Assembly (NCBI RefSeq): GCF_011806405.1
Contig: NZ_JAATOW010000043.1
Coordinates: 1-35,937, forward strand
Length of the DNA stretch: 35,937 bases
Source: Pseudooceanicola sp. HF7
Lineage (GTDB): Bacteria; Pseudomonadota; Alphaproteobacteria; Rhodobacterales; Rhodobacteraceae
Direction: 5' to 3'
Both the position numbers and the translations under genes were made by a program. The notes under the pieces are model-generated. The model was not told where the DNA came from, searched no databases, and saw nothing but the letters and a program-made list of their open reading frames with translations. The number at the start of each line of letters is the position of its first letter. Positions within the stretch are counted from its first letter, which is position 1. Below, in pieces: positions 1 through 8,486 of the stretch.

Positions 1-77
1 AGGCCCTGTTCCAGCCGCGCGGGGCCTTCGGCGAACAGCCGGCGCAGGACGCGTTCGGCCCGCTCGGGCAGATCGGG
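1..77. repeat. 77-bp terminal direct repeat, left copy (circular join)
   Basis: The first 77 bases are identical to bases 35861-35937. A direct overlap of this length at both ends is what a short-read assembler leaves on a circular contig. Removing one copy gives a circle of 35,860 bp. The Fic reading frame continues in phase across the join, which supports circularity over a biological terminal repeat. Confidence 0.9.
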
Positions 78-950
78 GTGGCGGGTGAAAAAGGCGTTGC
101 GGCGTACCAGGAAGCGCGCCTCTGCCTCGGCCTCTGCCACGCCATCGCCGAGCCGTTCCAGCAGCCAGAGCACGAAGGACGTGGCATCCACGCAGCCGCC
201 GCTGACCTGCCGCCCGGCCTGAAGCGCCGCGTAATAGCCGCGCTTGTCGGCCTCGATCTGGCGGGAGAGCGAAAAGGGCAAGGCCCCCTGCCCCGCCGCG
301 AAGACATGTTCGATCAGCGCCCGCCCGATCCGCCCGTTGCCGTCGGAAAACGGGTGGATGGATTCAAACCACAGATGCGCGATGGCGGCCCGGATGGGCA
401 CCGGCCTGCGGTCCGCCGCGAGCCCCTCAAGGAAGCGCGCCATCTCTGCCGGCACGGCCTCTGGCGGCGGCGCGGTGTAAAGCACATCCTCCCGCCGGCC
501 GGTCACGCCGCGCACGATCTCCATGGGAAAGCTGCGCCAGCGCCCCTTGTCCTCGATCTCGATGCCGTGGAACAGCAGCTCATGCCAGTGGCACAGGCGC
601 TCCCCGGTCAGCGCGCCCTGCCCTTGCCGGGCTTCCAGCATCAGCTCCGCGATCGCATCGGAGCGCTTGCGCGGCGCCCCGTCGCCGGCCGCTCCGGCGC
701 GGTGCTTGAGAGAGGCCACGACAGAGGCCTCGATCTCTGCCGCCGCCAGGGTCACATCCTCGATCGCGAAACTGGCCAGCGCCTCGCCGGTCACGGCCCT
801 CAGGAAGACCTCCTGCCGCTCCTCGGGCGTGAGAGAGGCCTGCAGCCCCTCCACGGCGCCCAGCCGGGCCGAGAACCGCGCCAGGGGCGCCTCGGTCCGG
901 TCCGGATCATGCCGGAAGTCCGGCCATTCATCCCGTGTCCAGATATGCAT
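1..950 (-). CDS. Fic family protein (AMPylase-like), 5' part; gene continues across the circular join
   Basis: Fic-domain enzymes usually transfer AMP from ATP to a hydroxyl side chain of a target protein. The Fic core motif HPFSDGNGRIGR begins at residue 199 with the catalytic His and matches HPFx(D/E)GNGRxxR. Residues 60-65 read SFAIED, resembling the N-terminal inhibitory helix (S/T)xxxE(G/N) of self-inhibited Fic proteins, with Glu64 in place and Asp where Gly/Asn is usual. The N-terminus (IWTRDEWPDF) resembles the DUF4172 region of Fic proteins. Joined to 35722-35860, the whole protein is 362 residues and ends in a winged-helix-like region (residues about 310-350, PATATRDLTDLESRGIL). The start at 950 is chosen because the inhibitory segment follows in frame and an 11-bp repeat array lies just upstream. 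The gene sits beside parB. Whether it acts as a plasmid-stabilising toxin or a host-signalling enzyme cannot be told; no small antitoxin gene is seen. Confidence 0.85.
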   Translation of the reverse strand, partial: MHIWTRDEWPDFRHDPDRTEAPLARFSARLGAVEGLQASLTPEERQEVFLRAVTGEALASFAIEDVTLAAAEIEASVVASLKHRAGAAGDGAPRKRSDAIAELMLEARQGQGALTGERLCHWHELLFHGIEIEDKGRWRSFPMEIVRGVTGRREDVLYTAPPPEAVPAEMARFLEGLAADRRPVPIRAAIAHLWFESIHPFSDGNGRIGRALIEHVFAAGQGALPFSLSRQIEADKRGYYAALQAGRQVSGGCVDATSFVLWLLERLGDGVAEAEAEARFLVRRNAFFTRHPDLPERAERVLRRLFAEGPARLEQG

Positions 951-967
951 GAGGGGTTTCCTGCGCG

Positions 968-1022
968 CTTTCCCCTCAAAAATCAACAGAAAATGAGGGG
1001 AAAGCGACATGCTTTCCCCTCA
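968..1022. promoter_or_regulatory. Three 11-bp repeats (CTTTCCCCTCA) upstream of fic, candidate operator
   Basis: CTTTCCCCTCA occurs at 968-978, in inverted orientation at 994-1004, and again in direct orientation at 1012-1022. All three copies are exact. The first and third starts are 44 bp apart, about four helical turns. The array begins 18 bp upstream of the fic start codon. The winged-helix-like C-terminus of Fic makes autoregulation through these repeats a reasonable inference. Confidence 0.6.
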
Positions 1023-1143
1023 CCCTCTTGCTGCAATGCGGCAAGTGTTTGATTTTGCGGTGTCTTGCCAGTTGTCCATTCCCCGCCCCGGCTTCGCAGC
1101 GGGCGACGCGGCCCTCTTCCTGAAGATCGGCCAGGCCCCTGCC

Positions 1144-2232
1144 CTAGCGGTCCAGCAACCGCTCCAGCTCTGCCACGGCCTGTTCGACGAGGTCCCGGGG
1201 CAACGGCTTGCCCTTCAGGCGGATGGTCCAGCCCTGGCGGTCCTCGCCATACTCCAGCGTCACTCCACTGTTCAGCGCCACCTCGCGCGAGGGCGGCGGG
1301 GTCTTGCGGGGGCGCCCGCCCTTGCTGCGGTCCGGCGCGGCCGGCTCCACGCGGGCCATCGCCTCGGCGATCATCTCGGCTTCCTCCTCCGGCGTCTCCG
1401 CGACCCGCGTTGCTAAGGCCTCGCGCATCTGGGCCTCGCCGCCGTTGCGCAGCACCGTGGCCAGCTTCAGCCCGTCGCGCTCCTTGATCGTGTCCGGGAA
1501 GGCAAGCATGTCGCCAAGCTCTTCAAAAACCAGGGCAAAACTGCGGATCTTGGAGCGTTTCGCCTTCGACGCCATCGGGAACAACGCCTCGACCGCCGCC
1601 TCCACGTTGACAAAGGCGCCCTGCTGGCTGGCAATGACGGCGATCCTGCCCCGCTCGAAATGGCTGAGGCCCGAGCGGATCTCGTTCTCTTCGACCATGG
1701 CGGCAAAGGTGCCCCCCATGGCCGCCGGATCCCGCACCACGGCCTTGATGGTCTCGTACTGGCCATCCTTCGCGTTCAGCCCCCGCAGCGCCTGGAAAGC
1801 CCGCAAGCGGCGGTAGCCCGACAGCAGCCCGTAGCGGTAGCCGCGCCCCTCCTCCTCCAGCGGGAAGACCTCCACCGGCAGGCGCAGGCCGTTGGCCGCG
1901 ATGGACAGCTGAAGCTCCTGCATGTCCTCGGCGTCAAGCGCAACGCGGTCCCGCACCAGGGCCTCCGCATCGATCTGGTCAAGCGGTATCTCCGCCATCA
2001 CCAACCCGCTGCTCTCGGCCGCGCGCAGGCGCTCGGCGTCGCTGTGGTCGCGCGCGATCCGGGCGCGCTCCTCGGCCGGGCGGGCCTCGTAGGCGCTGGC
2101 CGAATCCGCCGCCACCTGGGCGATCGGTGCGGTCAGGGGCGACCGCCCTGCCCCGGTTTCGCGGCGAAACTCCTCTTCGATCTGGCTCAGCGCCTCGACC
2201 GAGGGGGTCTCAAGCTTGCGTCTCTTGGCCAT
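1144..2232 (-). CDS. parB: ParB-type plasmid partition protein
   Basis: This is the centromere-binding protein of a ParAB partition system. It is 362 residues long. The ParB N-terminal (ParB/Srx) fold spans about residues 80-185, with SGYRRLRAFQAL at 138-149 in the position of the GxRRxxA nucleotide-binding motif, followed by ENEIRSGLSHFERG at 182-195. A helix-turn-helix region follows at about 200-235 (SQQGAFVNVEAAVEALF), and a C-terminal segment rich in acidic and hydrophobic residues probably dimerises. It starts 3 bp after the parA stop, so the two are co-transcribed. One of three parS-like palindromes (2156-2170) lies within its own N-terminal coding sequence. The partner gene and position next to rep make the assignment firm. 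Confidence 0.9.
   Translation of the reverse strand: MAKRRKLETPSVEALSQIEEEFRRETGAGRSPLTAPIAQVAADSASAYEARPAEERARIARDHSDAERLRAAESSGLVMAEIPLDQIDAEALVRDRVALDAEDMQELQLSIAANGLRLPVEVFPLEEEGRGYRYGLLSGYRRLRAFQALRGLNAKDGQYETIKAVVRDPAAMGGTFAAMVEENEIRSGLSHFERGRIAVIASQQGAFVNVEAAVEALFPMASKAKRSKIRSFALVFEELGDMLAFPDTIKERDGLKLATVLRNGGEAQMREALATRVAETPEEEAEMIAEAMARVEPAAPDRSKGGRPRKTPPPSREVALNSGVTLEYGEDRQGWTIRLKGKPLPRDLVEQAVAELERLLDR
2156..2170. other. parS: parS-like palindrome, copy 1 (inside parB)
   Basis: GTTTCGCGGCGAAAC is a perfect inverted repeat of 7-bp arms around one base. It resembles the classical parS core GTTTC-ACGT-GAAAC, with the arms GTTTC/GAAAC kept. Exact copies or reverse complements occur at 2944-2958 and 5213-5227 and were not seen elsewhere in the window. 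Confidence 0.65.
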
Positions 2233-2235
2233 GGA

Positions 2236-3660
2236 TCAACCCTCCTCTGGCTGTGGTTCGTCTTGCCGGGCCTCTGCCTCGGCCATTTGCTGATCGCGCC
2301 ACCAGGTGCCCAGGATCACCTGCTTCACCTCGGCCCAGGTCCGGTCGAAGGTCTCGCGCCCGCGGACATAGGTATCGCGGTTGAAGTCACGATAGTCGGT
2401 CTCGTAGATGCCGGAAACCTGCTCTCCGGCCTGGCCGACCATGGCGGTGACTTCCTGCCTGTAGGTGGTCATGAAATCCCCGAAATAGGCCTGGATGACA
2501 TTGGCCAGATCCGTCTGCTGGGCGGAATCAAAGCGGGTGATCAGCGCCCGCACGGCGTCCCATTCAAAGCGCATCTCCGGCAGGCCATCCTGCCGCCGGA
2601 TGCGGTTCTCGCCCTCCTCGATGGAGGCGAAGGTCGAATAGATCATGTCGAAGAACCGCCCCGTGGAATCGAACTCTAGGAAGCTTGCCCCCAAGGGTAC
2701 CAGCAGGATGTCCGCCGCCGACAGAGCGTTGATCGTCAGGTAGCCAAGTGCCGGGGGCGTGTCGAGGAAGACCACGTCGTAGTCGTCCAGCAGCCCGCCG
2801 TCCTCAAGCGCGTTCTGGAGCGCATCCCAAAGCGGCCAGCTGCGCGCCTGCATGCGCCAGACCGGCACCTGGAACTCGGACCAGTAAAGGTTCAGCTGCG
2901 CCCCGATCAGGTCGATATTCGGCCAGTGCGTCTTCTGGATCAGGTTTCGCGGCGAAACCGTCAGGGCTTCTGTCAGGGTTTCGTCGAAGGGGATCGGGGC
3001 CTGTCCAGCGGCCTCGCGCACGCTGTTTTCCTGTTGCAGGTGCTTGGCATAGTCGCGCGCCAGCAGCGGGAAGGCGGTCTGCCATTCGTCTTCGACCTTG
3101 CCGCCCATGATCGAGGTCATCGACCCTTGGGAATCCAGGTCGATCACCAGCACCTTGTAGCCATCGAGGGCGGCGGACATCGCCAGGTGCGCCGCGGTCG
3201 AGGTCTTGCCCACGCCGCCCTTGAAGTTCGCCACGGCCACGACCTTGGCCGGCAGGCCTTCGGGGCGCCAGGCGCGGTATTCGCGGTTGGGATCGCCCTC
3301 GGCGGCGAAGTGATCGCGCAGGCGCAGGACCTCATCCAGGGTGAACCATTTGGAATTGCCGTCGCCCGTGCCCTGCGGCAGATCGGGGTTTGCCTTGAGC
3401 ACCCGGCGCATATGCGCGGGCGCGACGGGGATCAGGTACTTGCAGACCTCCCAGGTGGAGAACTTGCGCAGGCGCTTCTTGCCGTCGGGCGCATAGCCGC
3501 GACGGGCCAGGTCATCCCGGCCGCGGGCCGCAAAGTTCGCCGCCTTGGCAAAGCGGGTTGTATTGATCGGATCGGACAACTGGCTTGCCGCCTCGGCCGG
3601 GTCTATGTTGAAGTAGGGCGGGACCTCTGGTCGGGTGCCGTTGCCGGATTTCGTGGCCAT
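2236..3660 (-). CDS. parA: ParA-type plasmid partition ATPase
   Basis: This Walker-type ATPase drives plasmid segregation with ParB. It is 474 residues long, in the size range of ParA proteins that carry an N-terminal DNA-binding domain. The deviant Walker A motif KGGVGKTS is at 147-154 and is followed by VLVIDLDSQGS (170-180, the A' motif). The Walker B-like VVFLDTPPALGY lies further on. Residues 67-95 (FSTWEVCKYLIPVAPAHMRR) look like the MerR/HTH-type domain by which such ParA proteins repress their own promoter. It is transcribed divergently from rep, with a GGGAG ribosome-binding site before the ATG at 3660. A parS-like palindrome lies inside the gene at 2944-2958. Confidence 0.93.
   Translation of the reverse strand: MATKSGNGTRPEVPPYFNIDPAEAASQLSDPINTTRFAKAANFAARGRDDLARRGYAPDGKKRLRKFSTWEVCKYLIPVAPAHMRRVLKANPDLPQGTGDGNSKWFTLDEVLRLRDHFAAEGDPNREYRAWRPEGLPAKVVAVANFKGGVGKTSTAAHLAMSAALDGYKVLVIDLDSQGSMTSIMGGKVEDEWQTAFPLLARDYAKHLQQENSVREAAGQAPIPFDETLTEALTVSPRNLIQKTHWPNIDLIGAQLNLYWSEFQVPVWRMQARSWPLWDALQNALEDGGLLDDYDVVFLDTPPALGYLTINALSAADILLVPLGASFLEFDSTGRFFDMIYSTFASIEEGENRIRRQDGLPEMRFEWDAVRALITRFDSAQQTDLANVIQAYFGDFMTTYRQEVTAMVGQAGEQVSGIYETDYRDFNRDTYVRGRETFDRTWAEVKQVILGTWWRDQQMAEAEARQDEPQPEEG
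2944..2958. other. parS: parS-like palindrome, copy 2 (inside parA)
   Basis: This is the same 15-bp palindrome as at 2156-2170. Here it is flanked by G and C so that the symmetry extends to 17 bp (2943-2959). Confidence 0.65.
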
Positions 3661-3728
3661 AGAAACTCCCCATGTCCGCAGTTTTCCAAGATATCCGGGA
3701 AACTATCGCACATGCCGGGATCAAAGTG

Positions 3729-3749
3729 AATCGGGATGCGTCCCAGATT
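3729..3749. promoter_or_regulatory. Imperfect palindrome upstream of parA, possible ParA operator
   Basis: AATCGGGA (3729-3736) and TCCCAGATT (3741-3749) form an inverted repeat with one unpaired base. It lies 69 bp upstream of the parA start codon, where a ParA autoregulatory operator would be expected. The role is inferred from position only. Confidence 0.35.
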
Positions 3750-3867
3750 CCCAAAAATCCACATATCCAAAGCAACGAACAGTCTGTTTAGTCTCTTTGA
3801 GAATCTTTTAAGAATCTTTACGGTCAAATTTCATCAATTATCCCAGATAGTTAGCCATAATCGGGTG

Positions 3868-3880
3868 CCCGGATACGGGA
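3868..3880 (+). repeat. Iteron-like repeat 1
   Basis: CCCGGATACGGGA, preceded by TG. The unit itself has CCCG/CGGG dyad symmetry. Confidence 0.6.
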
Positions 3881-3911
3881 GCAACGGGGGCTTGATGCGG
3901 GGCGAAGGGGA

Positions 3912-3924
3912 CCCGGATACGGGA
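3912..3924 (+). repeat. Iteron-like repeat 2
   Basis: Identical 13-bp core CCCGGATACGGGA, 44 bp (about four helical turns) after repeat 1. Confidence 0.6.
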
Positions 3925-4034
3925 TCAGGGGCTCCGATTCGCGGGAAACCGGGGCCGGGGGACTCCTTTTGCGCCTGAAACAGGCGGTTGGACCGGGGAT
4001 TGCCCCGGTGCCGAGTCGGCCCGTGGAACCCCGA

Positions 4035-4047
4035 TCCCGTAATCGGG
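4035..4047 (-). repeat. Iteron-like repeat 3 (inverted, one variant centre)
   Basis: Read on the minus strand this is CCCGATTACGGGA, differing from the other copies only in the centre. Confidence 0.5.
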
Positions 4048-4079
4048 TACCTTTCGCCAGAGGCTGTTCCCCATAGGTG

Positions 4080-4092
4080 CCCGGATACGGGA
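4080..4092 (+). repeat. Iteron-like repeat 4
   Basis: Identical 13-bp core CCCGGATACGGGA, preceded by GGTG as in repeat 1. Confidence 0.6.
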
Positions 4093-4100
4093 TGGCCGCA

Positions 4101-4135
4101 AAGGTGCCAAAAGGAAACTTGCTTGCGGGCACCTT
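4101..4135. promoter_or_regulatory. Inverted repeat in the rep leader
   Basis: AAGGTGCC (4101-4108) and GGCACCTT (4128-4135) are perfect 8-bp arms around 19 nt. The site is about 120 bp upstream of the rep start. It could be a Rep operator or a leader hairpin controlling rep expression; the sequence does not decide. Confidence 0.4.
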
Positions 4136-4252
4136 ATCCTGAATACTCCTCTCCAAAAGCGGGACACCCCGGCGCGCCCGGGGATTCGCGATCCCGCAGG
4201 CGCGCAGCAGGACCCGGGTCACGCCCGGCGACAGGCAGGAGAGACCAAGGGC

Positions 4253-5458
4253 ATGAGCGACATTCCCCGCGAAAGGCTGACCGGCAGCCTGCGCCGTGGC
4301 GCGGTCAAGAAACACGTGGCGGCGGTGCATGTGTCGGGCAAGCTGACGCTGCTGCAGCGCAAGCTGAGCAACGTGCTGCTGCTGAACGCCTATGACACGC
4401 TGATCAGCCAGCCGGTGCATCGCATCGACGCCCGCACCCTGTGCCTGATGATCGGCTACAACTCGAACGACCAGGACACGCTGAAAGCCTCCTTGCGCGG
4501 GCTGGCCGAGACGACGGCGGAATGGGACATGCTGGACGAGCAGGGCCAGCAGGAATGGGGCGTCTCGTCCTTGCTGTCCTATGCCAAGCTGAAGGGCGGG
4601 ATCTGCGAATATGCCTATTCCCCGGCGCTGGCGGAGAAGATGCACGACCCCAAGGTCTTTGCGCTGATCAACCTGAACATCCAGCGGCGGTTCACGAGCG
4701 GCCACGCGCTGGCGCTTTACGAGAACTGCTATCGTTTCGTGCGCACGGGCAGCACCGGCTGGTGGGACCTGGACCTGTTCCGCCGCCTGATGGGCGTGTC
4801 GGACAGCGCCTATTACGACACCTACAAGCACCTCAACGCCAAGATCATCAAGCCCGCCGTGGCCGAGGTCAACAAGACCTCGAACATCGTGGTGACGCCG
4901 GAGACGCGCAAGATGGGGCGCACGGTAACGGATATCCGGTTCAGGATTGCAGAGAACCCGCAGCTGGCGATTCTGGACCTGGATGACGGCGAAGGCATGC
5001 GCAATTCCGAGGTATACGCGCGCATCCGTGCCCTTGGCGTCAGCGACCGGCTGGCGCGGCAGTGGATCGGCGAACATGGCGATGCCTACGTGCGCGAAAA
5101 GCTGGATTACATCGCGGGGCAGGGCGGTGTGAAGAACGCCGTCGGCTACCTGACCGCCGCGCTGAAGCAGGATTTCCGGGCAGAGAGCGGCGGGGCCTCG
5201 CGCTCTTCAGAGGTTTCGCCGCGAAACCAGCCGACCTCGCCCCGCGCGCAACGGCTGGGCCGGATCCAGGAGCTGGCGCGGGCACGCACGCCCACGCAGC
5301 GGGACGCCGACAAGCGGTTGTTCCTGTCCCAGCTGGAGGGCGCCGCGCGCGACGATTTCGAGCGCTACGGATGGATGTCGGCCCTGAACGCCCGCGCGAT
5401 CATCGCCTTCTGGGAAGAGCTGTCGCCGGGGGCCTTCGACGGAGTCGCCCCGGAATAG
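4253..5458 (+). CDS. rep: Plasmid replication initiator, Rep_3 family
   Basis: This protein starts plasmid replication by binding iterons. It is 401 residues long. The N-terminal half has the two winged-helix layout of the Rep_3 (PF01051) family. LTLLQRKLSNVLLLNAY (31-47) and ALYENCYRFVRTGSTGWWDL are typical of the first domain. FRRLMGVSDSAYYDTYKHLN and KPAVAEVNKTSNIVV, followed by a GRTVTDIRFRI strand, are typical of the second. The C-terminal 150 residues are basic and less conserved. The ATG at 4253 has AGGAGAG about 12 nt upstream. It is transcribed away from parA across the iteron region. In Rhodobacterales such replicons with adjacent parAB are common. A parS-like palindrome lies in its C-terminal coding part (5213-5227). 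Confidence 0.9.
   Translation: MSDIPRERLTGSLRRGAVKKHVAAVHVSGKLTLLQRKLSNVLLLNAYDTLISQPVHRIDARTLCLMIGYNSNDQDTLKASLRGLAETTAEWDMLDEQGQQEWGVSSLLSYAKLKGGICEYAYSPALAEKMHDPKVFALINLNIQRRFTSGHALALYENCYRFVRTGSTGWWDLDLFRRLMGVSDSAYYDTYKHLNAKIIKPAVAEVNKTSNIVVTPETRKMGRTVTDIRFRIAENPQLAILDLDDGEGMRNSEVYARIRALGVSDRLARQWIGEHGDAYVREKLDYIAGQGGVKNAVGYLTAALKQDFRAESGGASRSSEVSPRNQPTSPRAQRLGRIQELARARTPTQRDADKRLFLSQLEGAARDDFERYGWMSALNARAIIAFWEELSPGAFDGVAPE
5213..5227. other. parS: parS-like palindrome, copy 3 (inside rep)
   Basis: GTTTCGCCGCGAAAC is the reverse complement of copies 1 and 2. With flanking G/C the symmetry is 17 bp (5212-5228). Confidence 0.65.
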
Positions 5459-5470
5459 CAGACGGGCAAG

Positions 5471-5490
5471 GGGGCGGATGACGGCGCCCC
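5471..5490. terminator. Weak hairpin between convergent rep and gli
   Basis: GGGGCG (5471-5476) pairs with CGCCCC (5485-5490) around 8 nt. There is no T-run on either side, so it is only a candidate bidirectional terminator. Confidence 0.3.
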
Positions 5491-5496
5491 GGTGTG

Positions 5497-6360
5497 TCAG
5501 GCAATCGGTTTCAGGCCGAAGAATTCCTGCGGGTTGGTGACGAGCGCCCTGGTCCGGGTGTCCTCGTCCAGCCAGCCCAGGACGGTGTCCAGAAGGGCCC
5601 GGTCGTCGGGGTATTCCGCTTCGGTCTTGGCCAGGTTGTGCGGCCAGTTCGTACCCCAGATCAGCCGTTCGGGCGCATGGGCGGCGAGGGTCTGCGCCAC
5701 GGCGGCGACATCGGAATACTCCGGGCCACCCTCGCGGGAGCTTTCGTAGCAGCCCGCCAGCTTGAACCAGCATTTGCCGCCGTCGATCAGCCGCTTGGTG
5801 GCGGCGACCTCGGGGCCGTCGGGCAGGGCGCCGTCGAAGAACTTGCCGTGATGGTCAAAGCACCACTTGCTGCGCAGGGCGGCCAGGCGGGGCTCAAGCT
5901 CCACCACGCGGTTGCCGTGGAACTGCACGCCCAGCACCCAGCCCATGTCAAAGGCGATGGCATCCAGCGCCTCCAGCGCTTCAAGTCCCACGGCCCCGCC
6001 GGGCAGGTCCATGATGCGCAACCCGATGATCCCGCCATCGGCCAGCCGGGCCAACTCGGCCCCGCCGACCTCCGGTTTCACCGCCGCGATGCCCCGCGCG
6101 ACGTCCCCCATCTCGGCCAGGCAGACCAGCAGGTTCTCGTTGTCGTCCTGCTGCGCGTTTCCTTGCGTGACGATGGTGCGCTCGATCCCAAGCCATCCCA
6201 TCAGCTCGCGGTACATCGCCGGGGTGGGGAGCGGTTCAGCCGGGTTCGGCGGGCCGCCGGGCAGGGCAGGGTAGCCCGGCAGGTACATGTGGCACTGGCT
6301 GTCCACCGCACCGCGGGGCAGGGTGATCGCGGGCCTGGGGCCGGAAACGGGGCGATGCAT
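5497..6360 (-). CDS. gli: Amidohydrolase, probable D-galactarolactone isomerase (GLI)
   Basis: This 287-residue protein is a COG3618-type member of the amidohydrolase superfamily, related to 2-pyrone-4,6-dicarboxylate lactonase. The usual HxH metal motif is QCH (residues 22-24, in DSQCHMYLPGYP), and the C-terminal motif is WGTNWPHN, with Asn where a hydrolase has Asp. These changes fit the lactone isomerase of Agrobacterium (Atu3138 type), which converts galactaro-1,4-lactone and 1,5-lactone. It lies 4 bp after gci, the same neighbourhood as in Agrobacterium, and is last in a kdgD-gci-gli unit. GGAG precedes the ATG at 6360. The name rests on family features plus context; a related sugar-lactone hydrolase is the alternative. 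Confidence 0.8.
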   Translation of the reverse strand: MHRPVSGPRPAITLPRGAVDSQCHMYLPGYPALPGGPPNPAEPLPTPAMYRELMGWLGIERTIVTQGNAQQDDNENLLVCLAEMGDVARGIAAVKPEVGGAELARLADGGIIGLRIMDLPGGAVGLEALEALDAIAFDMGWVLGVQFHGNRVVELEPRLAALRSKWCFDHHGKFFDGALPDGPEVAATKRLIDGGKCWFKLAGCYESSREGGPEYSDVAAVAQTLAAHAPERLIWGTNWPHNLAKTEAEYPDDRALLDTVLGWLDEDTRTRALVTNPQEFFGLKPIA

Positions 6361-6364
6361 GGGG

Positions 6365-7498
6365 CTACTCCTTCGGCGCGAATTCCTTGAGCGCCGCGCG
6401 GTTGATCTCCACCCCGATCCCGGGGGCAGAGGGGATGTGCACCACGCCGTTCTCGTGCTCGATGGGGGTGCTCAGCACCGCCTGCCGGAAGGGGTTGTGG
6501 GTGCGGTCGAATTCCAGGATCGGCTCAACCGGATTCACGCGCACGGGGTTCGGGATCATCGCGGCCATGAACTGCAGGCTGGCGGCGATCTGCACGCCGG
6601 TGCCCCAGACGTGCGGGACGACCCGCACGTTGTGCAGCGCGGCCATATCCGCGATCCGCTTCATCTCCGTAAAGCCGCCGCAGCCGCATAGATCGGGTTG
6701 CAGGATATCGACGCAGCGCGTCTCGATCGGCTCTTTCATACCCCATCTTGCGTGCCAGGTCTCTCCACCCGCTATGGGTAGGGGTTGCTGGCGGCGCAGC
6801 TCACGGTAGGCGGACAGGTGCTCCGGCGTCACCGGCTCTTCGAACCAATCCACGCCAAGATCCGCGGCGGCGCGGCCAATGCGGATCGCCTCCACCGTGT
6901 CGTAGCCGTGGTTGCCGTCGATCATCAGCCGCATGTCCGGGCCCATGGCCTCGCGCACGGCGCGGATGACGGCCATGTCCTCCTGGAAATCGAAGCCGAT
7001 CTTGATCTTCATGGCGTGGAACCCGGCGGCGCGGTGACGCGCGGCTTCCTCGGCATTGTCGGTCACCCGGTCGACGCCATCGCGCTTGAAGGCGCCGGTG
7101 GCATAGGCCTTCACGCTCTCGCGGAAGCGCCCGCCCAGCAGGGTAGAGACCGGCACGCCGAAGTGCTTGCCCTTGATGTCCCAGAGCGCGATGTCGATGC
7201 CCGACAGGGCCGTCACGGTCAGCCCGCGCTGCCCCTGGTCGCGCAGCGCATTATAGAGCGTCGCCCAGATCTTCTCCGTTTCCAGCGGGTCCATGCCCAC
7301 CAGCCAGTTGGCATAGGCCTTGACCACGGCGGCATTCGGGCCCGCCGGGCCAAGGCATTCGCCCCAGCCCACCGTGCCATCATCGCAGATCACCTCCACC
7401 AGGATGTGCTGGCGGCGGTCGAACCGCATGGAGGCGCTTTGGAAGGGTGTCTCCAGCCGGTGTTCCAGCAGGTGCGTGTGGACAGCTTCGATCTTCAT
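6365..7498 (-). CDS. gci: D-galactarolactone cycloisomerase (enolase superfamily)
   Basis: It opens D-galactaro-1,4-lactone to 3-deoxy-2-keto-L-threo-hexarate in the oxidative uronate pathway. The 377-residue protein is a mandelate racemase/muconate lactonising enzyme relative. Metal ligands are Asp194 (LMIDGNHGY), Glu220 (WFEEP) and Glu246 (GGETW). The KIK base motif is at 164-166 and the second base is His296 (VPHVWGTG). From memory, the Agrobacterium enzyme Atu3139 is close over nearly the whole length and has the same ligand numbering. The start codon lies 4 bp after the kdgD stop, so the genes are translationally close, with the ribosome-binding site (GGTGAAGAG) inside the end of kdgD. 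Confidence 0.92.
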   Translation of the reverse strand: MKIEAVHTHLLEHRLETPFQSASMRFDRRQHILVEVICDDGTVGWGECLGPAGPNAAVVKAYANWLVGMDPLETEKIWATLYNALRDQGQRGLTVTALSGIDIALWDIKGKHFGVPVSTLLGGRFRESVKAYATGAFKRDGVDRVTDNAEEAARHRAAGFHAMKIKIGFDFQEDMAVIRAVREAMGPDMRLMIDGNHGYDTVEAIRIGRAAADLGVDWFEEPVTPEHLSAYRELRRQQPLPIAGGETWHARWGMKEPIETRCVDILQPDLCGCGGFTEMKRIADMAALHNVRVVPHVWGTGVQIAASLQFMAAMIPNPVRVNPVEPILEFDRTHNPFRQAVLSTPIEHENGVVHIPSAPGIGVEINRAALKEFAPKE

Positions 7499-7502
7499 CT
7501 CT

Positions 7503-8478
<976 letters not shown>

Positions 8479-8486
8479 GATCTATT

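Larger units (their letters stand above)
3661..4252. other. oriV: Probable replication origin (oriV) between parA and rep
   Basis: This 592-bp stretch has no convincing gene. It holds an AT-rich tract at about 3765-3860, the lowest-GC part of the backbone, with a direct repeat of AGAATCTTT near 3801-3820. Four iteron-like repeats with core CCCGGATACGGGA follow, together with weak DnaA-box-like sequences (AAATCCACA at 3755-3763; TTATCCTGA at 4134-4142). Several hairpins lie just before rep. An initiator gene directly adjacent, an AT-rich unwinding region and repeats are the standard parts of an iteron plasmid origin. Confidence 0.7.
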
